From positions 1,207,501 to 1,271,500 of the forward strand of contig NZ_CP020370.1 of NCBI RefSeq assembly GCF_002813775.1: 64,000 nt of DNA, read 5' to 3'. The notes under the pieces were generated by a model, which was not told where the DNA came from, made no database searches, and worked only from the letters and a program-made list of their open reading frames with translations. Position 1 is the first letter of the stretch. Every line of letters starts with the position of its first letter. This DNA comes from Candidatus Thiodictyon syntrophicum (GTDB taxonomy: Bacteria; Pseudomonadota; Gammaproteobacteria; Chromatiales; Chromatiaceae). This document shows, in pieces, positions 27,570 to 37,300 of the stretch. The position numbers were made by a program, and so were the translations under genes.

Positions 27570-27705
27570 AATGGGTTGGCGCGCTCCGTAACCCGACGCG
27601 GCCCCGTCGGAGGGCATCGGGCAGGTCGCGCCAGGCGCACGCCGCCAGGCCGATCGTCTAGACTTCATGGGTTGGCGCGTGCCCTGACCCGACGCGGCAC
27701 TGTCC
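27570..27705. repeat. Direct repeat pair upstream of ATPase
   Basis: TGGGTTGGCGCG followed by CCGTAACCCGACGCGG (27570-27608) recurs in variant form at 27668-27705. Each unit contains GGGTT/AACCC complementary ends, like the REP palindromes elsewhere. No gene is seen in this stretch. Confidence 0.55.
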
Positions 27706-27812
27706 CCGGACTTTCCCGGAACTTCCGAACTGAAATCGAGCGTTTGGCCGGACGCGCAAGCGCGGTCGCAAACGCGAGGCCCGAGCGACCCCGCCGGGCG
27801 GAGCCCGAACTT

Positions 27813-29201
27813 ATGAAGCTCACACAGGTCGAGATTGAGAACTTCCGCTGCTTCGAGCACCTGCGCGTGTCACTGGAAGACGACGTCACCGCGGTGATCG
27901 GGGTCAACGGCGCCGGCAAGACGGCATTGTTGGACGCCATTGCACTGTCCTCGTTGCCTCTGTTCCAGGATATAGCGCGTCGGCAGCCGAACGCCGCGAC
28001 CTTGGACTTTCCCACCTTCTACCGGCATTTTACGGGCACGGCAATTATGCCGGCGGACATTCGCCTCAACGCCCCGGGGCGGGCGGACCGCGACGGCGAA
28101 CAGGTCTTGACCTTAAGCACCGAGGCCCGTTACCAGCAGGGCTCAGCCGAGCCGCCTCTCGTTCTGAAGTGGCAGCAGGAAGCCGGAGTCATCCGGTCCC
28201 TTAACGCTAGCCGCTTTTCCCAACGCTGGGTGGCTCCGGAGGGTCTCGACGTAGCGAACCAAGGTCTCTATTGCCCGGGAGTATCCGCCAGCGATACGAG
28301 ACATATCGCCACACCTGCGCTCGCCTATTATCGCGATACCCGCGATGCGCAAATCCTCAAGTCTTCAGGCGAGGTTAACGGAAGGTCCAGCGACCCGGAT
28401 TCCGCACGGCATATGGCGCTAGATGCCGCCGCGAGCTTTTCGGAGGCACAGCGCTGGTTCTATGTGCGGGAAAACAAAGAACTGCGCGACCCCAAAAGGA
28501 GCGATGATTTCTCTTGGCAAGACCCGGTCCTCCGAGCCGTTCGTGATGCTGTCGGCAAGATGCTCGGCGGCATCGAACGGGTCTACGCGGACGATGACCC
28601 CCCACGGATGAAAGCCGTTCAGAAGGACGCGAATGGCCTGTCCATGGTACTGGACTTCTCGCAGCTCAGCGCCGGGCAACGAAACCTGATGGCCCTGACC
28701 ATCGATTTCGCGCGCCGGCTGGCATTGACCTACTCGGGCTGGGACAACCCCCTGGAAGCGCCAGGCATTCTGCTGATCGACGAGATCGAACTGAACATGC
28801 ACCCAAGATGGCAACAGACGGTGATTCCCCATCTGCGAAAGGTATTCCCGGATACGCAGATCGTCGTCGCGACCCATAGCCCACTGGTGCTCTCGACCCT
28901 GCACGCCCGCCAGATTCGTATCCTGCGGGGCCAGCAAATCTTCGTCCCCTCCGTTGAGACCTACGGGACCGCAAGCGACCGTGTTCAGCGCCAGGTCATG
29001 GATACGGACACCACGCCGCCGGAGAACGCGTTCGCGCAGGATGTGGCCCAGCTATACGCTCAGATCGACGGCGACGATCTCGGTGCTGCCGAGGTCCTAC
29101 TGGCGCGCCTGGAGGATGAAAGGGGCACGGCCGAACCGACCCTGATCAGGGCACGAATGCTGGTCGCGAATCGTCGTTGGGAAGGGGAGCTTGGGTTGTG
29201 A
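27813..29201 (+). CDS. AAA ATPase (OLD/AAA_15-like), defence-type
   Basis: A 462-residue SMC/ABC-like ATPase. Walker A GVNGAGKTALLDAIALSSLP is at about residues 31-50; the ABC-type signature is LSAGQRNLMALTIDF, and Walker B is ILLIDEIELNMHP near residue 325, followed by the H-loop TQIVVATHSPLV. No TOPRIM domain follows, so it is shorter than OLD nucleases. Such ATPases usually work with a separate nuclease in phage defence. The ATG at 27813 starts the family homology (MKLTQVEIENFRCFEHLRV); the frame extends upstream through repeat sequence. The next gene overlaps its end and a putative nuclease follows, suggesting a three-gene operon. Confidence 0.85.
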   Translation: MKLTQVEIENFRCFEHLRVSLEDDVTAVIGVNGAGKTALLDAIALSSLPLFQDIARRQPNAATLDFPTFYRHFTGTAIMPADIRLNAPGRADRDGEQVLTLSTEARYQQGSAEPPLVLKWQQEAGVIRSLNASRFSQRWVAPEGLDVANQGLYCPGVSASDTRHIATPALAYYRDTRDAQILKSSGEVNGRSSDPDSARHMALDAAASFSEAQRWFYVRENKELRDPKRSDDFSWQDPVLRAVRDAVGKMLGGIERVYADDDPPRMKAVQKDANGLSMVLDFSQLSAGQRNLMALTIDFARRLALTYSGWDNPLEAPGILLIDEIELNMHPRWQQTVIPHLRKVFPDTQIVVATHSPLVLSTLHARQIRILRGQQIFVPSVETYGTASDRVQRQVMDTDTTPPENAFAQDVAQLYAQIDGDDLGAAEVLLARLEDERGTAEPTLIRARMLVANRRWEGELGL

Positions 29202-29568
29202 AACATTGCAGTTCCGATATCGTTTCAGGGAACAAGAGAGGCGCGCCAGTATCGAGGTGGACGAAGCCGGATGCAACGAGGCGGGTATCGATCTCGGACT
29301 CGCCGAGCGCACGATCGCAGAGCTGAATCTGAATTGCCGTCGACTTGCGGAAGCCCGTTTTGCTGTTTACCTCGAGCTGGAGGAACAGAAGCAGAGGCTT
29401 CGGGAGACCGGTAACTTGGAAGCGGGGCGCGCCGGGATCAGGCGGCTGGCGGCACAGTGCCTCGATCCGGATTCGCAAGGGCGGCGGCTGGCGTTCTTCA
29501 CGTTGATTCGAGAACGTCTTGGTCGTGCGGCCGAGGAGCACCTTGAAGCAACCGGATATAGCGGCTAG
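29191..29568 (+). CDS. Small unknown protein coupled to AAA ATPase
   Basis: A 125-residue, highly charged, mainly helical protein that I do not recognise. It includes AGIDLGLAERTIAELNLNCR and YLELEEQKQRLRETGNLEAG, which may form a coiled coil. A TTG start at 29191 overlaps the ATPase stop; a GTG is nearby, and neither has a strong ribosome site. In many similar clusters this place is taken by an HNH nuclease (TIGR02646), but no HNH motif is visible. It could be a real partner subunit or the eroded end of one. Confidence 0.5.
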   Translation: MGCETLQFRYRFREQERRASIEVDEAGCNEAGIDLGLAERTIAELNLNCRRLAEARFAVYLELEEQKQRLRETGNLEAGRAGIRRLAAQCLDPDSQGRRLAFFTLIRERLGRAAEEHLEATGYSG

Positions 29569-29729
29569 CCGGGGTAGTCGGGCCACAAGGGGCTGAAAGG
29601 CAGAAACCTGGGACGGGAATAAAGGGTCGGTGCGGCTTGGCAATGTCGCGTAGTCTCGTGAGTGCGAGTCCGTGCTGGGTAATCGCTGGCTTTAATCCCC
29701 GTGGTCTGTCCCGGGTATCCCGAGGTATT

Positions 29730-31265
29730 ATGAGCTTCAACGACTTATACAAGACATGGCGGAATAGAGCGCGAAGATATACCAGAAGATCAATACTTCA
29801 CATGGCGCTAGATACGTTGCAACTGCCCGCTGCCAATGCTTTGCAGCACACGATGCGCGCTCCATGGATTACTCTTTTGATGATCAAGTGGGTATTTCAG
29901 GACGACTATTTTGACAGAGTCGGCGGACCAAGAATCGACGGCCCTCAATTTGATGAATTGCGGGACAAGCTCTGGAACTTGGGAGATGGATCTATTGAAG
30001 GAATCAGAGACACCCTGCCAGGGACTTTGTTTGCTCGTCGGCTTCTTAATCCCCAAGTCCATTTTCGTGCGCCCCTCGGTGCAGGGTTCGTGCGCGACGC
30101 AGCCCTTCTGGACACGCTTGGGAAGAAACATCCGTTGACGGCAATGTTTGAGCAGCGAACGGGCTTGAATGTGCAGGAGTTCATGGATCTTGCCATTGCA
30201 GCCTACGGACCTATTAGCGAGGGCCGGCTCTATTTCGATGCTGCCTGGTTTTCTCCTCTTCGAGCAATGTACTCCAATAAGGTAATCGATTCATTCATCA
30301 CGTTGGTTTCCCGTGACGAATCGGAACTTGCCCGATTCGTTAGACTCCTTCCGGGTCAAGACAAGAAGGAGAAGCTCGTTTCAGAGCTATTTGAGTTCAC
30401 CCCGTTGCGGCGTTATCCGTTTTTTCGCGAGGGTCGGACGCTTCGATCCTGGGATCCGCAGGTTTTCGCCCGCGGTATGGAAGGAATTGTACATTCCGTG
30501 CTCAGTGAAAATGGCAACGCTTACATGGATACCTTCAGCAAGGTTTTCGAGAAGCATGTGGTTACCGAGGCGCGGCGGATTCCATCTGACTTCTACGGGG
30601 AAACCGACCTCAGGCACATATTAGGAAGCGATTCAAGAGTTCCCGACGGCATGCTCTCTTTCAAAGACTGTAACGTGTTTCTGGAGTCTAAAGCGGGTCT
30701 GTTCGCGGAATCGGTAATGTCCGTAGGCCACAGCAGAATATTTGCTCATGGAACGGGGGGCATACGCAAGGCGATCAACCAAGCCCGGGAGGCATCGCTC
30801 GGGATGCGCAGCAGTGACCGCGCCCCGACTTCGGCGAGGCACGCGCCGCGTGACTATCTCATCGTAGTCACCAACAAAGAAATAAGCGCAAGTCGCGGCC
30901 CGAACTTTGCCGCGATGTTGCCGCAAGGAGCGCTCGACTATCCCAGCGAAGAGGCTCAGACCCTCCTACCGCTGGAACATATTTACATTATTTCCATTAG
31001 TGATTTTGAGCGTGTTGTCGCCAATGTCGCGGTGACAGACTGCAGTCTTCCGGACCTTCTTCGGGAATGCGTGGCGCGCGATGCGGACCCCACAACATCG
31101 TGTTTTTATTTTTCGATGCATCTTGACCGCATGGAATTGCGGGGCGGACTGTCGCCTATGGTAAATAATGCGTTTGATGCGGCCATGGACCGGCTGACGG
31201 CGGCGCTCGGCGGCAAAGCAGCCCGCGGAACGCGCAGCGGTTCCCCCGTCCAGCGGCTCGGGTAA
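29730..31265 (+). CDS. Putative PD-(D/E)xK nuclease, defence-type
   Basis: A 511-residue protein with lower GC than its surroundings. Near the middle a canonical nuclease pattern appears: PDGML with Asp306, then 12 residues to ESK (Glu319, Lys321) in FLESKAGLF. This spacing fits PD-(D/E)xK endonucleases. The N-terminal half is helical and of no known family; the C-terminal part (DYLIVVTNKEISASRGPNFA, YIISISDFERVV) looks like an alpha/beta nuclease core. The ATG at 29730 has GAGGT 5 nt upstream. It may be the effector for the ATPase encoded 5' of it. The motif is seen directly; the function is inferred. Not assigned to a named system. Confidence 0.6.
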   Translation: MSFNDLYKTWRNRARRYTRRSILHMALDTLQLPAANALQHTMRAPWITLLMIKWVFQDDYFDRVGGPRIDGPQFDELRDKLWNLGDGSIEGIRDTLPGTLFARRLLNPQVHFRAPLGAGFVRDAALLDTLGKKHPLTAMFEQRTGLNVQEFMDLAIAAYGPISEGRLYFDAAWFSPLRAMYSNKVIDSFITLVSRDESELARFVRLLPGQDKKEKLVSELFEFTPLRRYPFFREGRTLRSWDPQVFARGMEGIVHSVLSENGNAYMDTFSKVFEKHVVTEARRIPSDFYGETDLRHILGSDSRVPDGMLSFKDCNVFLESKAGLFAESVMSVGHSRIFAHGTGGIRKAINQAREASLGMRSSDRAPTSARHAPRDYLIVVTNKEISASRGPNFAAMLPQGALDYPSEEAQTLLPLEHIYIISISDFERVVANVAVTDCSLPDLLRECVARDADPTTSCFYFSMHLDRMELRGGLSPMVNNAFDAAMDRLTAALGGKAARGTRSGSPVQRLG

Positions 31266-31292
31266 TGGCGGATCGCCCTGCGGGCATCCACC

Positions 31293-31427
31293 CTACGCGC
31301 TACGCGCTACGCACTGTTCTGCAACTTCGCGCGGGATCGTCACCGTGCCGAAGCGTCGGGGCAAGACCGCAACGCAGTCGATCAAGGCCAGATAGCAAAG
31401 TACCGAGGTGTCGCAGACGATCGTCAT
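31293..31427 (-). pseudogene. PIN/DUF3368 toxin, truncated
   Basis: A 44-residue frame starting MTIVCDTSVLCYLALIDCVA, the beginning of a DUF3368 PIN toxin with its first catalytic Asp, and continuing to VTIPREVAEQ. Normal length is about 150 residues. It ends in a short tandem GCGCTAC repeat (31293-31312). The ATG overlaps the antitoxin stop (ATGA), the usual coupling for these pairs. Three of the four acidic site residues are missing, so it should be inactive. Confidence 0.7.
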
Positions 31428-31690
31428 GGCAGGCGAGTATTGTGCAGGCTCGCGATATCGGAGATCACTTCTTCGAGGGTCGGCGCGGGCCAGGCATGAT
31501 GCTCAGCGAGGAATGCCTGCGTATCCCAACTCGACGTATGTCCGAGCAGGTCGCCAATTTCGGCTCGAGAGAGCGTTCCGGTCCGATACGATTCGACCGC
31601 GAAGCCTTCCAGTACCGCGCGCGGCACGTCGGTACACAGCGATTGGAGACGCCTTAGCACGGGATCGGGAATATTCAGGGTCAGGGTCAT
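31424..31690 (-). CDS. UPF0175 family antitoxin
   Basis: An 88-residue protein, MTLTLNIPDPVLRRLQSLCT, with EGFAVESYRTGTLSRAEIGD and the LLGHTSSWDTQAFLAEHHAW segment of UPF0175 proteins. These contain a helix-turn-helix and normally pair with DUF3368 PIN toxins, here reduced to a fragment 3'. The ATG at 31690 is chosen because the family consensus starts there; the longer frame adds 14 unrelated residues. With the toxin broken it may persist as an orphan repressor. Confidence 0.8.
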   Translation of the reverse strand: MTLTLNIPDPVLRRLQSLCTDVPRAVLEGFAVESYRTGTLSRAEIGDLLGHTSSWDTQAFLAEHHAWPAPTLEEVISDIASLHNTRLP

Positions 31691-31725
31691 AACCGCGAGC
31701 GCGAAACCAAGACATTTAGACGGGA

Positions 31726-31786
31726 TTGACAAGAATTACAAGATGTTATTCGTTGTCAATCTTGTAAATCTTGTTAATCCTGTCAA
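31726..31786. repeat. Hairpin family B, copy B3 (diverged)
   Basis: TTGACAAGAATTACAAGAT on the left pairs with ATCTTGTAAATCTTGTTAAT on the right. Same layout as B1 and B2, but the unit has drifted from CAGGAT to CAAGAT. It lies just upstream of the antitoxin gene. Confidence 0.7.
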
Positions 31787-31926
31787 AAAATTTCGGAACC
31801 GGTCAGGGTCGCGGCCGGAACCATGTGACGGTAATGGTTTTCATTCGTGGCAGTGCTCCGACGCACCGGGATACAGTACAGGATAACCGCCATTGCGCGA
31901 AAGGCAAGCGGGTCGAAGACGCAAGA

Positions 31927-31959
31927 TTCATCGAGCCCAGCCTCAACGAGAAGACGCGC
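31927..31959 (+). pseudogene. 33-bp exact copy of a cusB segment
   Basis: These 33 bases encode FIEPSLNEKTR and are identical to 33227-33259 inside the cusB gene, exactly 1300 bp away. The copy stands alone beside a repeat of the E family, so it is a recombination leftover and not a gene. Confidence 0.75.
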
Positions 31960-31980
31960 GGGTGGTCGCGCTTCGGGCCC

Positions 31981-32094
31981 TTGATCATAACTCAGGCGAC
32001 GCGCCTTTACGGTAACCCGTCGCGGCCGGGGGCCGCTCCTACGGCGTCGGAGCGGCCTCCCGGCCGCGACGGATATTACCCCTGATCCGTTTAG
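31981..32094. repeat. Palindromic dispersed repeat, copy E3
   Basis: TTGATCATAACTCAGGC, then arms CCGTCGCGGCCGGGGGCCGC (about 32017-32040) and the complement (about 32049-32073). Same order of parts as copy E1. It is the main content of the gap before cusB, with B3 and the cusB fragment; the rest shows no gene. Confidence 0.75.
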
Positions 32095-32362
32095 GCTAGA
32101 TCTGGTAAACGGAGAAACCGGGCTTATCTCCGACGGGCATCGTCGGTCACTGGATGGCCCTGGGGGAATGGGATCTTTGGTGGCGAAGTAGAGTGACAAT
32201 CTGTCACGGCATATCCTTGATGAAGGAAACTCGTGAGCACGGCCGCGCCCACCCGCGCGACTACGACACTGCCGCGAACCAGCGCGGGGCTTGGTGGGCG
32301 CGACGGCAACTGTCGGCCCTGGAACCGCATCCCCCCTTCTTTTTCCGTACGCCGGTTGCGCT

Positions 32363-34054
32363 ATGAAAACCCTGTCCGCGTCCCTTCTCAGTCTCGGTAT
32401 CCTCCTCGCCGCTGCCGCCCTGCCCGGTCGCCCCCCCGTGGGCACGGCCGCCGCCGCCGTGCCGGTCTCCGCGGCACACGACCACGCGGCGCTCGTCTAT
32501 CAGTGCCCCATGCACCCATGGATTACGTCGGACAAGCCGGGGCAGCGCTGCACCATCTGCGGCATGGATTTGGTCGCGGTCGTCGGCGCCGCGGCGGCGG
32601 CGCTCGACCCGGGCCTCGTCACGCTCAATGCCGCGCAGGCCGCGGTGACCGGGGTGGCGGTGAGCGAGGTCAGGCGGGGGGCCCTGACCCGCACGCTGCG
32701 GGTCAGCGGTGTTATCGAGGACGACGATACCCGTCATCGCATCCTGGCCGCCCGGGTGCCGGGCCGGGTCGAGAAGCTCCAGGTCAATTATGTGGGGGCC
32801 GAGGTGGCGGCGGGGGCGCCGCTCGCGACCGTGTTCAGCCCCGAGATGCTCACGGCCCAGCGCCAGTATGTCGAGCGGGTCAAGGCCGGTGCCGTCGCCA
32901 CCTCCCTGTCCGAGCGCGCCGCGGCCCGCGAGCGCCTGCTGGAACTGGGCCTGACCGAGGAGGAGATCCGCATCCTGGAGGGCACGCTGAAACCCACCGC
33001 GATGGTCAATATCCGCGCCCCGATGTCCGGTACCGTCGTCTCGCGCGCGGTCTACGAGGGTCAGTATGTCAAGACCAATGATCCGCTGTTCGAGATCGGC
33101 GACTTTTCCCGCATGTGGTTCGTCTTCGACGCCTATGAACCGGACCTGGCCTGGCTGCGCCTGGGGCAGACGGTGGACCTGTCGGTCCCGTCCCAGCCCG
33201 GCCGGGTCCTGAGCGCCCCCATCAGTTTCATCGAGCCCAGCCTCAACGAGAAGACGCGCACGGCGCGGGTGCGGGTGACCCTGGAAAACGCCGAGCGGCG
33301 CTTGCACCATCGCGAAACCGCCCAGGCCCTGGTCGCCCTCACGGGGCCGGAGGCCCTGCTGGTGCCGCGCGCCGCCGTCCTCCAGCACGGCGGGCGGGCG
33401 GTCGTCTATGTCGATCAGGGCGGTCAAGGTTATCGGGCGCGCGAGGTCCGGCTCGGCCGCGTGGGCGACAGCGACGCCGAGGTCCTGGGCGGTCTCAGCG
33501 CCGGCGAGCGGGTGGTCACCCAGGCCGCCCTGATCCTCGACTCCCAGGCGCAACTGGCCCATGCCGCGGTCGAGGTCGCGGCGGCCGGACCGGTGCCGGT
33601 GCTGCCCGCCAAGGTCCCCGCCGGCACCCCACCCCATAGCGAGGGCGCCTACGCCCAGTTGCGCACCCTGGTCTTCGCCGCCGCCGACGCTGCCGCCGCG
33701 CTGGGGGCCGACGACCTGCCCGGCTACCGCAAGGGCCTGCCCGCCCTGCGCGCGGCGCTCGCCGCTTATCTCGCGGGCTATGCCCCGGCCGCCCATGGTG
33801 ACCTGGCCGCCTTCACCGGCAAGCTGCCCGACCCGCCCGACCTCGACGCCGCCCGCCGCGCCTTCGAGCCCTTCAGCACGGCCGTGGCGGACCTGGCCCG
33901 CGCCGAGCAGGTCCAGCAGCGCGAGTCGATCTGGATCTACCAGTGCCCGATGAGCCCGGTACTGGGCACCGCGCGCTGGCTCTCGCGCGCCCATCAACTG
34001 CGCAATCCCTTCTTCGGGTCGGCCATGCCCGGGTGTGGGGACGAGGTCAAGTGA
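32363..34054 (+). CDS. cusB: CusB-type periplasmic adaptor of metal efflux RND pump
   Basis: A 563-residue membrane fusion protein. After a signal peptide (MKTLSASLLSLGILLAAAAL) comes a heavy-metal-binding domain with YQCPMHPWITSDKPGQRCTI then CGMDL, followed by the barrel-sandwich and helical hairpin domains (about residues 95-330; SRMWFVFDAYEPDLAWLRLG) and the membrane-proximal beta domain. The last 130 residues form a DUF3347 domain ending IYQCPMSPVLG with NPFFGSAMPGCG, a second Cu/Ag site. It should hand copper or silver ions to the CusA pump 3'. The ATG at 32363 has a weak ribosome site. No CusC-type outer membrane gene or CusF gene is adjacent. Confidence 0.9.
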   Translation: MKTLSASLLSLGILLAAAALPGRPPVGTAAAAVPVSAAHDHAALVYQCPMHPWITSDKPGQRCTICGMDLVAVVGAAAAALDPGLVTLNAAQAAVTGVAVSEVRRGALTRTLRVSGVIEDDDTRHRILAARVPGRVEKLQVNYVGAEVAAGAPLATVFSPEMLTAQRQYVERVKAGAVATSLSERAAARERLLELGLTEEEIRILEGTLKPTAMVNIRAPMSGTVVSRAVYEGQYVKTNDPLFEIGDFSRMWFVFDAYEPDLAWLRLGQTVDLSVPSQPGRVLSAPISFIEPSLNEKTRTARVRVTLENAERRLHHRETAQALVALTGPEALLVPRAAVLQHGGRAVVYVDQGGQGYRAREVRLGRVGDSDAEVLGGLSAGERVVTQAALILDSQAQLAHAAVEVAAAGPVPVLPAKVPAGTPPHSEGAYAQLRTLVFAAADAAAALGADDLPGYRKGLPALRAALAAYLAGYAPAAHGDLAAFTGKLPDPPDLDAARRAFEPFSTAVADLARAEQVQQRESIWIYQCPMSPVLGTARWLSRAHQLRNPFFGSAMPGCGDEVK

Positions 34055-34069
34055 GAGGACGAAGACTAT

Positions 34070-34300
34070 TTAGCCGCAAATGAACGCAAAGGAACGCAAA
34101 TAGGGAATGCTTATCGCGTCGTTGTCGTTGTCGTTGTCGTGGTCGTGGTCGTAATCGAGGTTATCGTAACGCCCCAGATGCTCTCGCACGCCAAATAGCA
34201 TCGCTTCTCCGACAACGACAACGATCGTGTTGTGTTTAACTTGTTCGTGACTCGTTACCGAGAGGCTTATTCGCGTTCATTTGCGTTCATTTGCGGCTAA
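34070..34300. repeat. Nested hairpins: family C around copy A2
   Basis: Outer arms 34070-34102 and 34268-34300 consist of GAACGCAAA units and their complement (TTTAGCCGCAAATGAACGC). Inside lies copy A2 of the GTTGTC family (34117-34160 and 34210-34224), inverted relative to copies A3 and A4. One element inserted within another between cusB and cusA. Confidence 0.85.
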
Positions 34301-34327
34301 ACCCTCTTCTTTGAAGCAGCGCCATTC

Positions 34328-37300
34328 ATGATTAACCGCATCATCCACTGGTCCCTGCACCACCGCTTCCTGGTCATCGGCGCACTGGTCGCCCTGTGCG
34401 CCTGGGGCGTTCTGGCGCTCGGGCGGGTGCCGATCGATGCCCTCCCCGACCTGTCGGAGAATCAGGTCATCGTCTACGCCGACTGGCCGGGCCGCTCGCC
34501 CCAGGAGGTCGAGGACCAGATCACCTATCCACTGTCGGTCTCCCTGCAGGGGCTCGCCGGGGTCCGCACGGTGCGGGCCAGTTCCATGTTCGGCTTCTCC
34601 TTTCTCACGGTCATCTTCGCCGACGAGATCGACCCCTATTTTGCCCGCACCCGGGTGCTGGAGCGGTTGAATTCACTGGGCGAGCTGCTGCCCCAGGGCG
34701 TGACGGCGCGGCTCGGACCGGACGCCACCGGGCTCGGCTGGGTCTATCAGTATTACCTCAAGGACGCCTCCGGTACCCAGGACCTGGGAATGCTGCGCAC
34801 GCTGCAAGACACCTATATCCGCTATCAACTGGCCGCCGTGCCGGGGGTGGCCGAGGTCGCGAGCATCGGCGGCTTCGTGCGCCAGTATCAGATCGAGGTC
34901 TCATCGCTCAAGCTCAAACAATACGGCGCCACCCTGGGCGAGGTGATGGACGCGGTGACCGCGAGCAACCTCAATGTCGGCGGCAAGACCATCGAGGAGA
35001 ACGGCGCCGAGTTCATCGTGCGCGGGGTCGGCCTGGTGCAGGGGGTGGCGGACCTGGAGCAGGTCCCGGTGCTGCCGCGCGACGGCGCGCCGCTGTATCT
35101 GCGCGATGTGGCGACCATCCGGATCGGCGGTGACTTCCGCCGCGGGGCACTGGATGTCGATGGGCGCGAGGTGGTCGGCGGCATCGTGGTGATGCGCTAT
35201 GGTGAGAACGCCTACCGGGTCATTAAGGACGTCAAGGCCCGGCTCGCCGCCCTGGCCCCCGGCCTGCCCCCGGGCGTCACCCTGGTCTCCTTCTATGATC
35301 GCAGCGACCTGATCGGGCGCGCCATCGGGACCCTGAAGGAGACCTTGGCCGAGGAGATCGCGCTTGTCATCCTGATGCATGTCCTGTTCCTGTGGCATTT
35401 CCGCAGCATCCTGATCGTCACCCTGCCGCTGCCGGCCTCCATCCTGATCGCCTTCATCCTGATGGACCAGTTCGGCATCGCCGCCAACATCATGTCGCTG
35501 ACCGGCATCGCCATCTCCATCGGGGTCCTGGTGGATGCCGGTATCGTCATGACCGAGAACGTCATTCGCCACTGCGAGCGGGCCGAGGCGGCGCTCAAAC
35601 GCCGGCTCAATGCGGCCGAGGTCTTCGCGCAGACCCTCACCGCCGCCACCCAGGTGGGTCGACCCCTGGTCTATTCGATGATGATCATCATCCTCGCCTT
35701 CGTGCCGGTGTTCCTGCTGACCGGGCAGGAGGGCAAGCTCTTTCATCCGCTCGCCTATACCAAGACCTTCGCCCTGCTCGGGGCGACGCTGTTGGCGGTG
35801 ACCGCGGTGCCGGTCTTCTGCACCATGCTCGTCCGCGGTCCGTTGAAACCGGAGGCGGAGAACTGGCTGATGAAGGGCCTGCTGCGCCTCTATGAGCCGG
35901 TACTCGACTGGGCGCTGGGGCACCGCAAGTCGGTGCTGGGGCTCGCCGCCGGCCTGCTGGCGGTCTGCATCGTCATTGCGCTCGGGCTGCCGCGGGCGGT
36001 CAACGACCGGCTCCCGGAGTCCGTCGCGCGTCATACACAGGGGTTCGGCAGCGAGTTCATGCCCACCCTGGAGGAGGGCTCCCTGCTCTTCATGCCGGTG
36101 CTGCTGCCCGCTACCTCACTCACCGAGGGCAAGCGCATCATGGCCTGGCAGGACCAGGTGATCCGCGCCCATCCCGCGGTCGCCGCGGCGGCCGGCAAGC
36201 TCGGGCGCGCCACCACCGCGACCGACCCGGCCCCGGTCGAGATGATCGAGACCACCATCACGCTCAAGCCGCGCGACCAGTGGCCGCCCGGGACCACCAA
36301 GGCCTCGATCGTCAGTGACCTCTCGGCGCGCCTGATGGATCTGCCGGGCTCGGTCCCCGGCTTCCTCCAGCCGATCGAGAACCGCATCCTGATGACCAGC
36401 ACCGGCATCCGTGCCCAGGTCGGGGTCAAGGTCTTCGGCGATGATCTCGACGCGCTCCAGCAACAGGCCTTCGCGATCGAGCGCGTCATCCAGCGGGTGC
36501 CGGGGGCGGTGGGCGTGGCCCCGTCACGGGTGCAGGGCAAGCCCTATGTGGAGATCGAGGTGCGGCGTGACCTGCTCGGGCGCTATGGGCTCAGCGTCGC
36601 CGAGGTCTTCCGTCAGGTGGAGGCGGGGATCGGCGGGGTGACGGTCGGCACCACCATCAAGGGCCGCGAGCGCTGGCCGCTCCAGGTGCGGCTCGCGCAG
36701 GAGGAGCGCGGTGACATCGACCGGCTCGGCGAGATTCCGCTCTCCACCCCCGCCGGGGCCCGGGTCCAGTTGCGTCAGGTGGCCGACGTGAAGCGGGTGG
36801 TCGGCCCCAACGAGATCCAGAGCGAGAATGGCCGGCTGAGGGTCTTCGTCCAGGCCAATGTCCGCGACCGGGACCTGGGCAGTTTCGTCGAAGACATCAA
36901 AGGGCGCATCGCCAAAGAGATCACCCTGGCCCCCGGCATGACCATCGAATACTCGGGCCAATACGAACAGCAATTGCGCGCCCGCCAGACGCTGCTCTAT
37001 GTCTTCCCCACCGTGATCCTCATCATCTTTGCGACCCTGGTGATGACCTTCCGCTCCATCGGGGAGGCGGCGCATGTGATCCTGGCGGTGCCCTTCGCAC
37101 TCACCGGCGGCGTGCTGCTCCAGGCCTTCCTGGGCTTCAACTTCAGCGTCGCCGTCTGGGTCGGTTATATCGCCCTCTTCGGCACCGCCATCCAGACCGG
37201 CATCATCATGGTGACCTACCTGGAGGAATCGGTGCAGGAGGCCGGCGCACGCCTGGGGCGGGAACTGACCCGCCCTGAGTTGATCGCTGCCGTCAAGGCC

